DNA from: Papiliotrema nemorosa
Taxonomy: Eukaryota > Basidiomycota > Tremellomycetes > Tremellales > Rhynchogastremaceae
DNA: 64,000 nucleotides
Assembly: GCA_032158125.1 (NCBI GenBank)
Contig: JASKOT010000001.1
Coordinates: 868,001 to 932,000 of the forward strand
Direction: 5' to 3'
Shown here: positions 22,763 through 34,389 of the stretch, piece by piece
Position numbering within the stretch: position 1 is the stretch's first letter
Layout of the letters: each line of letters starts with the position of its first letter
Notes under the pieces: model-generated
Database searches by the model: none
What the model was told of the DNA's origin: nothing
Seen by the model: the letters and a program-made list of their open reading frames with translations, nothing else
Translations under genes and position numbers: made by a program

Positions 22763-23104
22763 GCACTGTGTGGGTTGGGTACAAGGGAATACCTGTCGAG
22801 TCGGGAGGGGGTTGAGGGGGAAGAGGGGGAGGAGTCGAAATTAAAATGCATGACGTGGCGAGATCCCCCCCGCTGCTTATCACTCCCCCCTCTCTCTCTC
22901 TCCCTCCGATCAACTTCGCCTTTGGATCACATTGATCGTTCCAATGACCCCTTTTGGCTGCATCAAAGTCACACAGCTTCGTCGGTGGCCTTCTTTTGAT
23001 GGCGTATTGCTGACAGATTACTAGTAATCATATATTAACTTGATTGCAAGACGCATTATGACTCATTCGTCGCTCTTCTCACTTGATCTCATCATTCCAG
23101 CGGG
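22763..23104. promoter_or_regulatory. Divergent promoter region between KRS1 and MFS transporter 1
   Basis: The region contains a long pyrimidine tract at about 22866-22907 (CT repeats) and a TGACGTGG element near 22850. These are typical promoter sequences, and no gene is seen. Confidence 0.4.
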
Positions 23105-24809
23105 ATGGACACCAGTTTGACATCGCCCTCACCGACCGAACATTCCCCGACCAAATCTGTTGACCCAGCATCGCTGCTTCATAAGGATGCACGCGCTGCG
23201 GAGATCCCCTGGAGAGGTCTGATCCCACTGATATTATACAGAGTCGTCGACGCTTCCACCTACCTGCTCGTCTTTCCCTGTATCACTGATATGATGACCT
23301 CGTTCAATGTATCTGCCGATCGCGTCGGGTTGTACACTGGTCTAGGGGAAGGGTGTCTGATGGCTGTGGAGGCTGCATCTGCGCCTGTCTGGGCAAAGCT
23401 CGCGGATAAGTATGGGAGAAAACCGACTTTGGTTTGGGGGTTCCTGCTTTGTGTGATCCCTGCTGCAATGACGGGCTTCAGCACGAGACCTTGGCACGTA
23501 ATGCTGTGGAGAGGTCTATGTAGATGGTCCCACCGATTACAAGACTCAAGCTCACAACAGTCGGCATCATCCCCGTGGGTGTAGTCGGCAAGACAATGGT
23601 TACCGAGATCTCGCATCCCGAGAATCGAGTCCAGGTGTTTTCCCTCTATTCGCCAGGATTTTCAATGGGCGGGATGATAGGTACCTTTCTGGGTGGAGAG
23701 CTGGCAAAGCCTTACGGGAGACTTCCAGGGTGGCTGGGAGGGCAGTCGACGTTCCTTAGGGATTGGCCGTATGCGCTTCCTTGTCTCGTGGTGTTTGCAA
23801 TGTCAGTACCGTTGGCTTTTGAGAACAACAGCTGATTGAGTAGGAGCCTACTTGTCACCATTGTCGGTCTAGTCTTCCTCGACGAGACGAAGGCTCCGAG
23901 GGGATGCTGTCGAATGGAAGATCGGCGACTGCGGAATGCGAACATCGAAACACAAGGTGGATCATATCGCAAGACATTCCAGGTTTCTGGGTTCGTGGTC
24001 ATCACATTAATCTTCTGTGGTAAGCATCGGTGTCATTCTTCGAACAAACAGCTGACTGGCAGCTTTTCAATTCAGTCAGGACCCTCACTAATTGTACCGG
24101 CAGACTGCTCACTTATAGCCACGATGTCGTTTGAAGGAATTTATTCAGTGTACACCTACACCCCTGTCTCTGATGGTGGATTGGGTCTACCCGTGGACCG
24201 CATAGGTCTCATCATGGCCTGTGCGGGTCTCATCTATATCATCAGCACGCCATTCACCATGCCTCGATTGACTTCTCGCTTCGGCAACACCCGAGCTCTT
24301 CGGCTGGTCCTTTTCATCTGGCCCTTTTTAGCTATATCGCTACCGTTGACTTCACACCTCGCTGGAATCGCTCGGCCGCTCACGTGGGTATTGATTCTGG
24401 GGCAATTGATCGGCAAGGCATTTGGCAATATCGCTTGGGCGTGCGTATTCCCAATGTGGCAGACTGTGAAGTAGCTGATAACAGATTGTGCGATATGTTG
24501 ACGTTGAGCGTATTCGACCAGTACCCTGAACTGCTGGCGACTGGATCAGCGGTGTCCTTGATCGCAGGTGCGGGGGGTCGAGCGACCGGGCCGGCAGGAA
24601 TGAGCTGGTTATTTTCGATATCGAGTCAGTATCCCGCTGGGACCTGGGGAAGATCGCTGTACTGGCTGGTGTACCTTTTCTTCACTCTACCGCCGATTGT
24701 TGTCGCTCGATTTTTGCTCGTTGCCGAGAAGCCTGAGGAGGAAGGGTACGAAGCTGTGCCATTGACTGGGATAGAATCTGGGGATATGGATCTGGAGGAA
24801 CGTAGATGA
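23105..24809 (+). CDS. MFS transporter 1 (DHA1/ZIFL-like), left tandem copy
   Basis: This is a predicted 12-helix major facilitator with proton-coupled drug or organic-ion export as the likely family role; the substrate is unknown. The start is ATG 23105 ([15 protein letters not shown]). The MFS loop signature after helix 2 reads [13 protein letters not shown], and [24 protein letters not shown] matches fungal ZIFL/peptide-exporter-like carriers. Exons are 23105-23513, 23561-23801, 23844-24019, 24063-24074, 24119-24440 and 24485-24809. The fourth exon has only 12 nt and encodes AFQF between split codons. Exons 3, 4 and 5 have exactly the same lengths (176, 12, 322 nt) as in the downstream paralogue. 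The C-terminus is acidic and ends MDLEERR. Confidence 0.88.
24063..24074 (+). other. 12-nt microexon of MFS transporter 1
   Basis: The exon reads CTTTTCAATTCA, flanked by introns 24020-24062 (GTAAGC..GGCAG) and 24075-24118 (GTCAGG..TATAG). With split codons it gives IFCAFQFTTMSF, keeping the transmembrane helix intact. The paralogue has the same exon at 26103-26114. Confidence 0.75.
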
Positions 24810-25126
24810 AAAGGTACGGTTGCTAAACTGTCAGAACAAGTAAGAGGGGAACCTCGAGCAGATGGTCACACATCTTTCGGACGTTCCGTGCTAGACTTTT
24901 CGATCTTTCTCGTTGACGATCTCTATAACGCTCACCCTCCCTCTGATTGTAAAGCTCCCTTCATGCTCTCGCTTTATTACACTGACCATCTTACAAAGGG
25001 TCCGTATGATGTCAGAGGCATAAAGGATGGCGAGTACTGTATTCGGTCAAGCTCGTCTCGTCGAGCCACACGAAATGTTCGAGTCTCTGCTCTACGCTCT
25101 TCAATCCCGTTGCGGTACTGACCAAC
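24810..25126. other. Intergenic between tandem MFS genes
   Basis: This is the promoter of MFS transporter 2 and the 3' end of MFS transporter 1. No gene or remnant of a third copy is seen. Confidence 0.5.
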
Positions 25127-26885
25127 ATGACCAGGGGCGCTAATCAGTCTTCTTATTCTGACAATGGACCACTCCCTGCTCGACCCATATCTCTACCCAC
25201 CTCACCCCAAGATGATTACACCAGGTCGATCCCCTGGAAGACACTCTTGCCGTTGCTTTTGTTTCGTATGACAGACGGAATAGGATACTTGTTCATCTTC
25301 CCCTTTATCACAGACATGATTACCTCATTTAGGGTGGAACCAGGCAAGATCGGCCTCTATGCCGGAATCGCAGAAGGAAGTCTGATGGTGGTCGAAGCCA
25401 TCATGTCTCCCGTATGGGCAAAGCTAGCCAACAGATATCAAAGGCGACATTTAATGATCTTCGGATTATTGATCAGTACTTTACCAGTCATACTGATAGG
25501 TTTCAGCACCAAAGTGTGGCATGTGGTTCTCGCACGCGCAGTCAGTGAGTTTCAGTCTCCTCACATCGCTCTCAACGAGAAGGAGTTGACACGTCTTAGT
25601 GGGCGCAAATTCGGTGGCAGTGCTAAATCGAACAATCGCAATCGAAACATCCAATCCCGTGAATCGTTCGAGCGTCTTTGCCATCTTCTCCCCGACATTT
25701 GCGCTCGGAGGTATGATCGGTACCTTTCTAGGCGGAGAGTTGGCTCATCCATTCGGGAGACTACCGACATGGCTCGGTGGCCATAGTCGTCTATTCCAAG
25801 CGTGGCCCTACGCTCTGCCATGTCTCACGGTCGTAGGCCTGTAAGTATAATCTGCAAATACGATTTCAGACTGATATCATAGCGAGGTCATGACCATCAT
25901 GATCGGATTGATCTATCTGAAAGAGCCAGGAAGCACATTGAGAGCTGCTGCCGAGGCAAACGGAGAAGCTGGAAATTCGGACTCCCCTCTGCAAGAAACC
26001 TCGTTTTGGGAAGTCATGAAAGTTCCAAACTTCCTGCTTGCATCGATGATCTTCGCCGGTAAGTCCACTCCCCTACAGATTCCGTCGCTGACATGCCCGC
26101 AGCGTTTCAGCTTGGTAGGTAGCAGGCGGGGCGGTTTCTCTCACAAAATCCTAGTAATGCTGACCTTGTCCAGTGATCTTTTCGTTTGACGCCATCTACG
26201 CAGTGTATGCCTATACCAAAGCTCAAGATGGCGGCCTACAGCTTCCGGTAGATACCATCGGCTTGGTCATGTCAGGCTCAAACCTGAGCTACATTGTGCT
26301 CACCCCGCTTGTCTTGCCCCTGATCACTCGATATCTAGGAGGCGACAGATCGCTTCGTTTCGTCTTTTTCGTTTGGCCACTGTTGGCCCTCTCATTACCT
26401 CTCACACAGCATTTCGCAGTGGATGACCGGTCGAGTATGGTTATTCTGATTGTGGTTCAACAAGTCATCAAGACGATCGGTTATTTTGCCAGACCGTAGG
26501 TTCCCAACTCATAGCTCGATGCCTTTTCTGATGACGCCGCAGATTGTGTGACATGCTCATCATGGGCGCCTTTGATAAGCACCCCCATCTCCTCGTCCAC
26601 GGCTCTGCTGTATCTATGGTGACTGGCGCTGGCGCACGTGCAGTCGGTCCGGCCGTCTCAGGCTGGCTATACTCCATCTCGACTCAGTACGAGGGCGGAA
26701 GTCTGGGTCGTCAAATTTATTGGATAGTATTCCTGTGTTTCACCCTCGTTCCACTTGGTTTGAGCGGAAGGATTCCCTCCAAAGAATCGGCACTGGGCAG
26801 CTCTTATCTGCCGCTGCCGATTGAAGACACGACCGAGGAGTCCTCGATTGAACGGGAGACTTCTCAAGCCAATGTCTCGTCGTGA
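25127..26885 (+). CDS. MFS transporter 2 (DHA1/ZIFL-like), right tandem copy
   Basis: A paralogue of the preceding gene in the same orientation. The start is ATG 25127 (MTRGANQSSYSDNG). Shared features are the segment FPFITDMITSFRVEPGKIGL, the loop WAKLANRYQRRHL (a less canonical signature than in copy 1, with Q for G), and [20 protein letters not shown]. Exons are 25127-25544, 25600-25840, 25883-26058, 26103-26114, 26174-26495 and 26543-26885. Exon 2 is 241 nt in both copies, as well as the matching 176, 12 and 322-nt exons, so the duplication kept the intron layout. The C-terminus is hydrophilic and ends TSQANVSS. The substrate is unknown, and divergence suggests different specificity. Confidence 0.88.
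26103..26114 (+). other. 12-nt microexon of MFS transporter 2
   Basis: The exon reads CGTTTCAGCTTG between introns 26059-26102 and 26115-26173. It yields IFAAFQLVIFSF with split codons on both sides, at the same position and phase as in MFS transporter 1. Confidence 0.75.
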
Positions 26886-26945
26886 TCTTGAGCTTTGATT
26901 GTGATCGTGGCCATCGATATGATAATACACGTATCGTTAGATTAT

Positions 26946-28670
26946 TCATGCAGGCTGTCGAGGAGATCCTATACCGTTGGCGCTATCCCTTGTCTGTCCA
27001 CCGGCTGTCTCTCTACCCTTGCGTTTCGCTCTTCGTCCGCGCGATAGGAGGTAGACAATAGGTGGACCGATCGTGATGAGTGCTCCGACAGCGTTGAGGA
27101 TTCCCGTATATATTGACGCATAGCTGACGCGCCCATTCTGAGCCGATATCAAAGCTAGACATCAGATCCCAGTGAACGGTGGGAAGAGCGGCCTGCTCAC
27201 CTCCAAAAATGACAGGTCCGACGAGTCCAGGTGGTCCGCATAATGTCCATAACATTCCCAATCTCATCCCAATCTCCGTCACTGGGCTGATCGCCGCACA
27301 ACTCGCAGCCAACAAAGTCTGCCACGCTCCTTGTCCATATCCATACAGCATCAAACCGACCACCACCGCAGCATCCGGTACGTTTGTCGGTGTCCAGAAC
27401 CCCAAAAGAGCGATAGAAGAGATCATTCCCGTCGTGACGAAAGTGTTCCAAACTCCAAATCTGTCCGCCAAGAACCCCGACGAGAGTCGACCGCAGAACG
27501 AGCCGACTTGTAAAATGAATACAGCATAATCTTGGATCCCTTGAGACGCATGATTGCACTCGGCGTAGATGAAAGCGTTGAAGTACGGGGCGACAGAGCT
27601 GAAGGTGAGCCTAATTTACGTGTCACCACAGACGACTCACTTCATCATGTACAAGGCACACCCGATGACGAGACACGAATACCTGGAATCACTCCATGGA
27701 CCAAGTAGACTGCTCCAAGGAGGAGGTCTGCTCGGCGGCAGACGAGTGCGCATGGTGAAGCAGGCAAAGATCATCAGTCCAGAATTCATCCCTGCCACAA
27801 TGAGCATCGCCTTTCGAAAGTCTCCGTATCAGCATGAGCGACCACTTTCAGGCAGTAAGTGCTTACTGAGCTCATCGATCAAGTGCCGGATCATGACTGG
27901 GTAGACTATCCCCGCGACTCCGCTACCGCAAATGATGCAGCCTACAGCTGTGCTGCGTTTCTTGAGAAACCAGTGTCCCGCAACTGCTGATGACGGTGCA
28001 AAGACCAGTGCACCGGCGACTCCAACTCCTGTATGCGATAAAAAGAGATGGGCATATGTAGTACTGACTACAATACTCAGCTTGACATGCCAAAAGCGAG
28101 ACGATTTCACTCACAGGCGATCCCTACTACGGACGCAATGTACAATACAGATCCGCCTATGAGAAGATTTCTACATCCATGCGAATCAAAGTATCTTCCA
28201 GAAAACAACGACCCAGTCGAAGCGAGAAATACCGCTATACTTGATATCCACCTACTCGTCAGCGTGAAGTCTGAGTTTTCGCAGGTGGGGCACACCCTAT
28301 TTCTGATTGAGAGTAATCTTTAAGCTGATGAGACATATAATACACTTGAAGCTGCCCGAAGGATACATCTAGACTGTGAGCTGCACACGAAAGGCCGAGC
28401 GGATGAAGACTTACTGAATCCTAATATACAAAACATCGTACAGAACGCTCCCGCGATGCAAGTCCAAGCTCGAAGTCCCCCGTCAGGCGGCGGACCTATC
28501 TCCACCGATGGTTTTCCGACATCTTGCTCGTCTGCTTGGGGCCTACTCGACTCGGATCCACTCAAACGATCAAGCTGGAGAACTGGAGGTTCACGCGACG
28601 GCTCCGCAGATTTCCCTGCTTCCTTTTCCGTGTGCGAGCTCCAAGACCTCACAGGCGGATCAGGGCTCAT
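26946..28670 (-). CDS. MFS monocarboxylate transporter-like protein A (SLC16 type)
   Basis: This is a 12-helix carrier of the fungal monocarboxylate-porter-like family; the substrate is unknown. The start is ATG 28670 (MSPDPPVRSWSSHTEK). After a hydrophilic N-terminus comes the family hallmark PPPDGGLRAW and helix 1. Splicing at the GTGTGCAG acceptor gives THSLDVSFGQLQVYYMSHQL and QSEIGWISSIAVFLASTGSL. FSGRYFDSHG corresponds to the loop after helix 2, and HWFLKKRSTAVGCIICGSG and RLSSGFLADRFGVWN are also diagnostic. At least six introns are needed. The protein ends with a basic tail, GSPRQPA, at 26946. It is convergent with MFS transporter 2 (60 nt apart) and in tandem with a close paralogue at 28992. 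Confidence 0.85.
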
Positions 28671-28991
28671 GTTATCGAGCGGGTGCTCTTACAGCGAGGA
28701 AGTCCTATAGATATCGCAATCGAGAAATATACAAGTCAAATCACATAGATGCATCACCTTTACCTTTCGATTTGCTGACCTGCTGAATGTCTAAAGCCGG
28801 TTGGGAGCGGCATGCCGAAATGGCAAGCAAAAAGTCGAGCAATCGGACAAGACCGATCCCCTTCGTTCCGAATAGCCGAACTCATTGCCGAAGCCTGTCA
28901 GGTCGAATATGAATCACAAGGCATGCGCATAGGCGAGGCTGGAACAACAAACAGACATGGGCATTATAGTCATTTGCTACGGAGAGACGCG
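28671..28991. other. Intergenic between tandem monocarboxylate-type transporters
   Basis: This is the promoter of transporter A, on the minus strand. No gene is seen. Confidence 0.5.
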
Positions 28992-30696
28992 TCATCTAAT
29001 GTTCACCTCCTCATGTAGACCTTTCCGCGATTCTGATCGAGAGCGCAATCTCCGTGTCCAGACCGGTGCCACACTTATACTCATTCCGAGACTATACACC
29101 ACTCCGCAGAAGATTGCAGCATAAGTGAAAAGACCGTGGTCTGCGGAGACCAGGGCTGCTCGTGAGCGGGGTCGGAACGTTTCGATGCAACGACTTACCG
29201 CCACATATGACGGGACCTATGAGCGCGGGAACCGCGCAAGCTGTCCAGATCATTCCCATTCTCATGCCTTGTTCCTTGACTGGCGAGACTGTCGCACAGC
29301 ACGCAGGTATGAGTGCAGTCCAGGCTCCACTGGTGTATCCGTACGTGAGCAAGCCGGAGACTACCGCACCATTGGGAAGATGGGGTGAAGGGGTCCATAG
29401 ACTGGCTAGAACGATCGTCGAGAGGACGGCGGTAGTTCCCGAGACTTTCCACACCCCAAGTCGATCCGCGAGGACACCGGCGGACACTCGTCCGAGGAAA
29501 GATCCGGTCTGCAGAATGGCGACGGCATAAGCTCCGACGGTAGAGTTTGTGCGATTGTTGCGAGCGAAAGACGCCGCGTTGAAGTAGGGCGCGGCCCATC
29601 TAGAGAATCAGCGATGTAGCTAAGACGGCTGACTGAGAAACCAACCCGAGGGTGATAATGGCTGTTCCACAAAGTAGAAAGACATATCTAACATCCCGCC
29701 AGGGACCGAGCAAATCTCGCCACGGCGGAGGAGTTCTTGGAGGTAGACGCGACTTCATCGTAAAGCACGAAACTGTCAAGAGGGCGGTGTTCATTCCGGC
29801 AATGACCAAGATTCCGTTTCGGAATCCTGGACATCAGTCTTTTCCCTCCACCAAGGACCCACCGAGCATATCGACCAGTCGTTTGATCATGATAGGGTAG
29901 ATGATACCGCCCAGACCACTCCCGCAATTGACGATACCGACCGCTGTACTTCTCTTCTTCATGAACCAATGCATGCTGACCGAGGTTGATGGGGCATACA
30001 TCAATGTTCCGCCGATACCCGTCCCCGCATGAGCAAGGAAAAATTGCCAGTATTTTCGACTGACTGAAGGAAGATCAGTGGATCGATACATCTTCCCCGG
30101 AACCTCAAACTCACATGCAATTCCCACCAGCGACCCGACGTAAACTAGTGTCCCACTGACGAGCAGTCTTGTTGTTCCGTGCGAATCGAAGTATCGCCCC
30201 GAGAAGATTGACCCAATGTACACTAGCAACACAGCGACAGAGGATATCCATCTGACCGTCAGTGCTGAAGTATTGACTCGTAGAGTCTGGCTTACCCGAT
30301 GTCCGCTCTTGACGAATCTGCTAATTGATGGCCTAGATAGTATACCTGCAGCTGCCCGAAGGAGGTATCTAGCAATCAGTCTATTTGGGCCCCGCTTGAC
30401 TCACAGAGTCCAAAAACGCAGAAGCAAGAGCAAAAGGCGCCTAGTATACAGAGCCAAGCTTTCAGGCCACCATCCGGGGCGGGTCCAATGTCATCCACCT
30501 TACTCATAGTCATCGGTGCCATTTCTGGCTGGATGGAAGGAAGCCTCTGCAGTCCTTCCTCTGCTTCCGATGGGCAATCTCCTCGGTCGTGCTCGCGCTG
30601 ATAGTGCAAGGTATGCTCGAGGTATGGCGAGTCCTGCGATGGTTTTGCCTCGTCGCGCTTAGGATCTCGGTCCGCAGAGGCGATCACTTCAGACAT
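28992..30696 (-). CDS. MFS monocarboxylate transporter-like protein B (SLC16 type)
   Basis: A tandem paralogue of the preceding minus-strand gene. The start is ATG 30696 (MSEVIASADRDPKRDE). The 70-residue hydrophilic N-terminus is followed by APDGGLKAWLCILGAF, the family signature. Shared blocks are IFSGRYFDSHGTTRLLVSG, HAGTGIGGTLMYAPSTSVSM, HWFMKKRSTAVGIVNCGSGL, RVSAGVLADRLGVWKVSG and PVKEQGMRMGMIWTACA. Introns fall at the same places as in copy A as far as can be judged. The C-terminus is Arg/Ser-rich (RRLRSRSESRKGL). It is divergent from the aldo-keto reductase, sharing a promoter of about 320 nt. Confidence 0.85.
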
Positions 30697-31019
30697 GATC
30701 GCTGTAGTCGATATCTTTGGATAGAATGATACGATTCAGCGTCTCACATTTGCGAGATGTGCATAGGTGCGAATAGACGCCATGACTCGACTCGACGGTG
30801 CTGCACATGAAAACGATCGCGTAAGATTTAAGCGAGGTCATTCGAGAAAGGGGATGGTCACGTGATTACTCCGCATTTATCAATCCGCACCGGCGATCAT
30901 ATCTATGAATAGATTCGACTCGGAAGCCGAACACCTTTTCAAAGTGTCAGGTGTATAAGTCGTTGCCCCGAAGCTCGCTCCTTCACTTGAGACATCCACA
31001 CCAAGAACCAAGTGGCAAG
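30697..31019. promoter_or_regulatory. Divergent promoter between transporter B and the aldo-keto reductase
   Basis: A palindromic TCACGTGA lies at 30858-30865. The two genes may be co-regulated from this region, which is an inference from position. Confidence 0.4.
30859..30864. promoter_or_regulatory. CACGTG E-box
   Basis: The core is in the palindrome TCACGTGA within the divergent promoter of transporter B and the aldo-keto reductase. Confidence 0.35.
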
Positions 31020-32462
31020 ATGGTCAATTGGAAAGAAACCTCTGCGACCGACTATTCCCCCGCGGATCCTACCGAGAACACTTCTACCGCCGAGCTCTTT
31101 CCGGGCTCGGTCGCTCCCAGAACTGAGCTGGCAAGGTACAGGCTCCTTTCGCCGACTGCAGCGGTCAGAGTGTCCCCCATTTGCCTCGGGGCAATGAGTC
31201 TTGGTAATCAGTGGACGGGTTTTATGGCTGGGAAACTCGACGTCAAAGAAAGTGAAGAGTACCTCGACACCCTTTACCAGGTGAAGTTCTGAACATTCAT
31301 TAAACCGGTGCCCGTGCTCACTTTCAGGCCGGTGGCAACTTTATTGACACGGCCAATGCATATCAGGATGAGCAGTCTGAGCATATCATTGGTGAATGGA
31401 TGGAGAAGCGAGGCAATCGTCACGATATGGTCATTGCAACGTACGTAGCGACCCACACGAAACCTACATGGCAGAGCCATGTGCTGATGTTGTAGAAAGT
31501 ACACCACATACGGCAAGAACCGACAAGGGCAGAGCTACCCCGGTATCGGCGTCAACTATATTGGCAATTCGAAGAAGAACATGCGGGTCACGATCGACGA
31601 ATCGCTCAGACGTCTTCGAACAGACTACATCGACTTGTTCTACGTGCATTGGTGGGATCACTCGACCAGTATCCCCGAGTTGATGCAGTCTCTCAATGAC
31701 TTGGTCAGACTTGGAAAAGTGCTCTACCTGGGAGTATCAGACACTCCTGCTTGGGTCGTGTCGCAGGCGAATGAGTATGCACGACAGAACGGTCTGGCTC
31801 AATTTGTCGTATAGTGCGTATCGGGATATGTGATCACGGCATTACTGACTATACAGCCAGGGACACTGGAATCTCGGGGCAAGAGACATGGAACGAGACA
31901 TCATCCCCATGTGCCGAAACAACGGAATGTCTATCGCTCCTTATGGTGTTCTCGGACAGGGCAAGTTTAAGACACCGGAGGAGCTTCAGAAACGAGCTAC
32001 ACTAAGAGGGGGCAAACAGCCCACCGAGAAGGATCTGGAAATATGCAAGATCATGCAAGAGATCGCCGATGAACTTGGAGGCGGAGTTCATCTCGCCCAT
32101 AGTAAGTCCACCTTCGTGCCAAGACTGCCCGGGGCAAAATTGACGTTCAGTCGCTCTGGCTTGGGCACGACAGATGATGACTGACTGCTACCCCATCCTC
32201 GGTGGCACCTCGATCGAGCAGCTCAAGTCCAACATTGAAGCACTCAAGATCGTCTTGACTCCCGAGCAACTCAAAAAGTTGAACGACGCCTCGCCTTTTG
32301 ATCACGGCTTCCCTACCCAGCGTTTCGGTCTGGACCCTAGATTGCTGCCTAATCAGGAGCCTCAGCACAATATGATTACGACTGTAAGAGTATCAAATTT
32401 CCCGATGGGAAATCGGCTGACGGTCGCAGGGTGGAGTGGTCAAATTTCCCGTGTGGCCATAA
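31020..32462 (+). CDS. Aldo-keto reductase, aryl-alcohol dehydrogenase type
   Basis: This is an NADPH-dependent aldehyde/ketone reductase of the fungal AAD/norsolorinic-acid-reductase group, cytosolic by family. The start is ATG 31020 ([14 protein letters not shown]). The catalytic tetrad is visible: Asp and Tyr in [14 protein letters not shown], Lys in IATKYTTYG (restored across an intron) and His in FYVHWWDHS. The cofactor end includes [18 protein letters not shown]. The body has [20 protein letters not shown] and [17 protein letters not shown], both typical. Introns of about 45 nt lie at about 31280-31326, 31442-31496, 31814-31857, 32102-32150 and 32383-32429. The last intron is removed in phase 0 to give [10 protein letters not shown] with TAA at 32460. 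The natural substrate cannot be told. Confidence 0.88.
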
Positions 32463-32847
32463 AACCACCAGGCTGGACTAGCGATTTGATGTAGGGTCCT
32501 GGTGTATTTTGTCATGTCACGATGATTGTTCTTCTCCTTTTTCCACGACAACTCCAAACCTTGGAAATGTCTCCGGACTCTGAGTAACAAGGGTCGCAGA
32601 ATGGTGTTAAGCATGCGAGACGCTGAGGCTAGCCTAGGCGGCGGATGGGCATACCGTGTTGCAAAATTGCCCAGTCACCGTCCTTTGATTGCCGATCTGA
32701 CCTTTCCTTTGAACATCCGTCCCACTTTTCAGTGCAGCTTGCAAAGAGCAGGTCAACCTCCAGTCAGCGATAAACTCTCGTTATCCGTCAATCGGTCCGC
32801 ATTCTTCTGATTCGACCATCCAGTGCTAGTCGCATGACTCGTAGTCG
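32463..32847. other. Intergenic, possibly holding a 5' exon of the next gene
   Basis: The next gene begins without a clear signal peptide. An acceptor-like GGCTTAG just inside its putative start leaves room for an upstream exon here. I cannot identify one convincingly. Confidence 0.35.
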
Positions 32848-34329
32848 ATGTCGCTGATATGGCTTAGCGATTCCTCACCGTTATTCTTCTACTCTCCCTC
32901 CCCAGCTTACTTTGCAGGCAATACTAATTATACGGCACAATGGCAGACGTCTCCCGATCTGACAGTCGGCTCGACTGCTTCGTCGGTGAACAGCACGATA
33001 CACATTACTCAGGGTCCCGGCGCGTTGGTCCTGCCATCAATATATGGCAAGTCCACCGTTAATATCCTGCGGTTACTGATAATCAGCGACAAGCTTCACC
33101 CCAGTATTCACTTCTAGCAGCAATTACGCTGCGACCTTGGCTATCGGCACTGGTGAACCCAAATCTTGGTCGAATGGTCAGAATTACAGTGATTTCTCCG
33201 ATTTCAGCATACAAACGTTTACGATCGGTGTAGCCTGCTCGACGGGACAGTGTCAATCGGAATCATTTGGATTCAAAGGCGCCTGGGTTGGCACTTATTA
33301 CGCCCCTCCTGGGTAAGCAGCTTGAATCCTGCACGGCATACTGACAATCAGTTCACAAGTGCAGAGTGTGCAGATTGACGACACATCACCCATCGTGACG
33401 TATACTGGGTTTGCTCCCATTTCAGCTACCGGTGGTCCCGCCCCGATCACTGTTGGTCAGGCGGATTACTCTGGTACGCTCAGCTTGACTTCGACCGCTG
33501 GAGCGTCGGCCAGTGTCAATTTCATCGGTGGGTCCTTGGTGATAGTGGCCATCGGCTGACAGCTAGGCGCAGCGATCATCATAACCGGGGTGACGTCTCC
33601 TTCGGGAGGTCCTTATACAATCGCTCTTGATGGAGTGCTGGTCGCCACATTGTCCTCCTACACTACGGTGGAGGCGCATGGAGTGGTTTTATACTTTGCC
33701 ACGAACCTGAATACAGCTCAGACCCATACGCTCGTAGTCACAGCCACGGACGGCGCCTCGACGGTGGGACTCGTCATTGATAGTTGGACAGCATACGGCC
33801 CGCCTGGGGGTGTCGGTTTCGTGTGAGTTTGTTGAAAAGATCGGACCAGAAGTCGACTGACAGTCAGAGGTTCTGTGAATGGCGCTTCTACGACTATCGG
33901 GCCGGGTGCACCAGGCGCGGGAACAGCCATTCCTCCTACGACCGCATCACCCATCACTGGAGCGTCCTCTGTATTTCCTTCACCCAATGTACCGGGAGCA
34001 ACCGGAAGCGGTAGTCCGAACGTAGGGGTCATCGTCGGGGCGCTATTGGGCACACTTGCGGGAATTGTCAGTCACAAGCCACAATGGCAGTCAAAAGCAT
34101 GCGGTCAGAATGTTGACAGTGCCAGTTTCTGCTCCTGTGGTTCTTTCGACGGAAACTCAAGGCGGCCAAGCCAAAAGAGAAGAAGCTGGATCCTTGGGAC
34201 GAAGCCAATCTGCTGCAAAACATGAAGAATGAAGAGGTTCATGTGACGACGGTCGCAAAGCAGCGATATGTCTATCGTGGGTCTACGAATATGCCGGATG
34301 CTAATATCAGCCGGTCTCATTGCGCATAG
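32848..34329 (+). CDS. Single-pass surface protein with beta-rich ectodomain (basidiomycete type)
   Basis: The protein has a Ser/Thr/Gly-rich ectodomain, one membrane helix and a basic cytosolic tail. Two related modules are seen: one starting SDSSPLFFYSPSPAYF and another starting VQIDDTSPIVTYTG, each followed by beta-like segments (LSLTSTAGASASVNFI, GPYTIALDGVLVATL, HTLVVTATDG). This resembles the galactose-binding-like surface proteins abundant in basidiomycetes. A Pro/Thr/Gly linker precedes the helix GVIVGALLGTLAGICQFLLL, joined across an intron at 34066-34121 and followed by WFFRRKLKAAKPKEKK. The end is TAG at 34327. The start at 32848 is uncertain, because no signal peptide is evident and an upstream exon may exist. 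The ligand is unknown. Confidence 0.6.
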
Positions 34330-34389
34330 CGAGTTGAAAAAGTAGAGCACACGTGAAACGCTCACGTACTTATGACACTTGTAGACATT

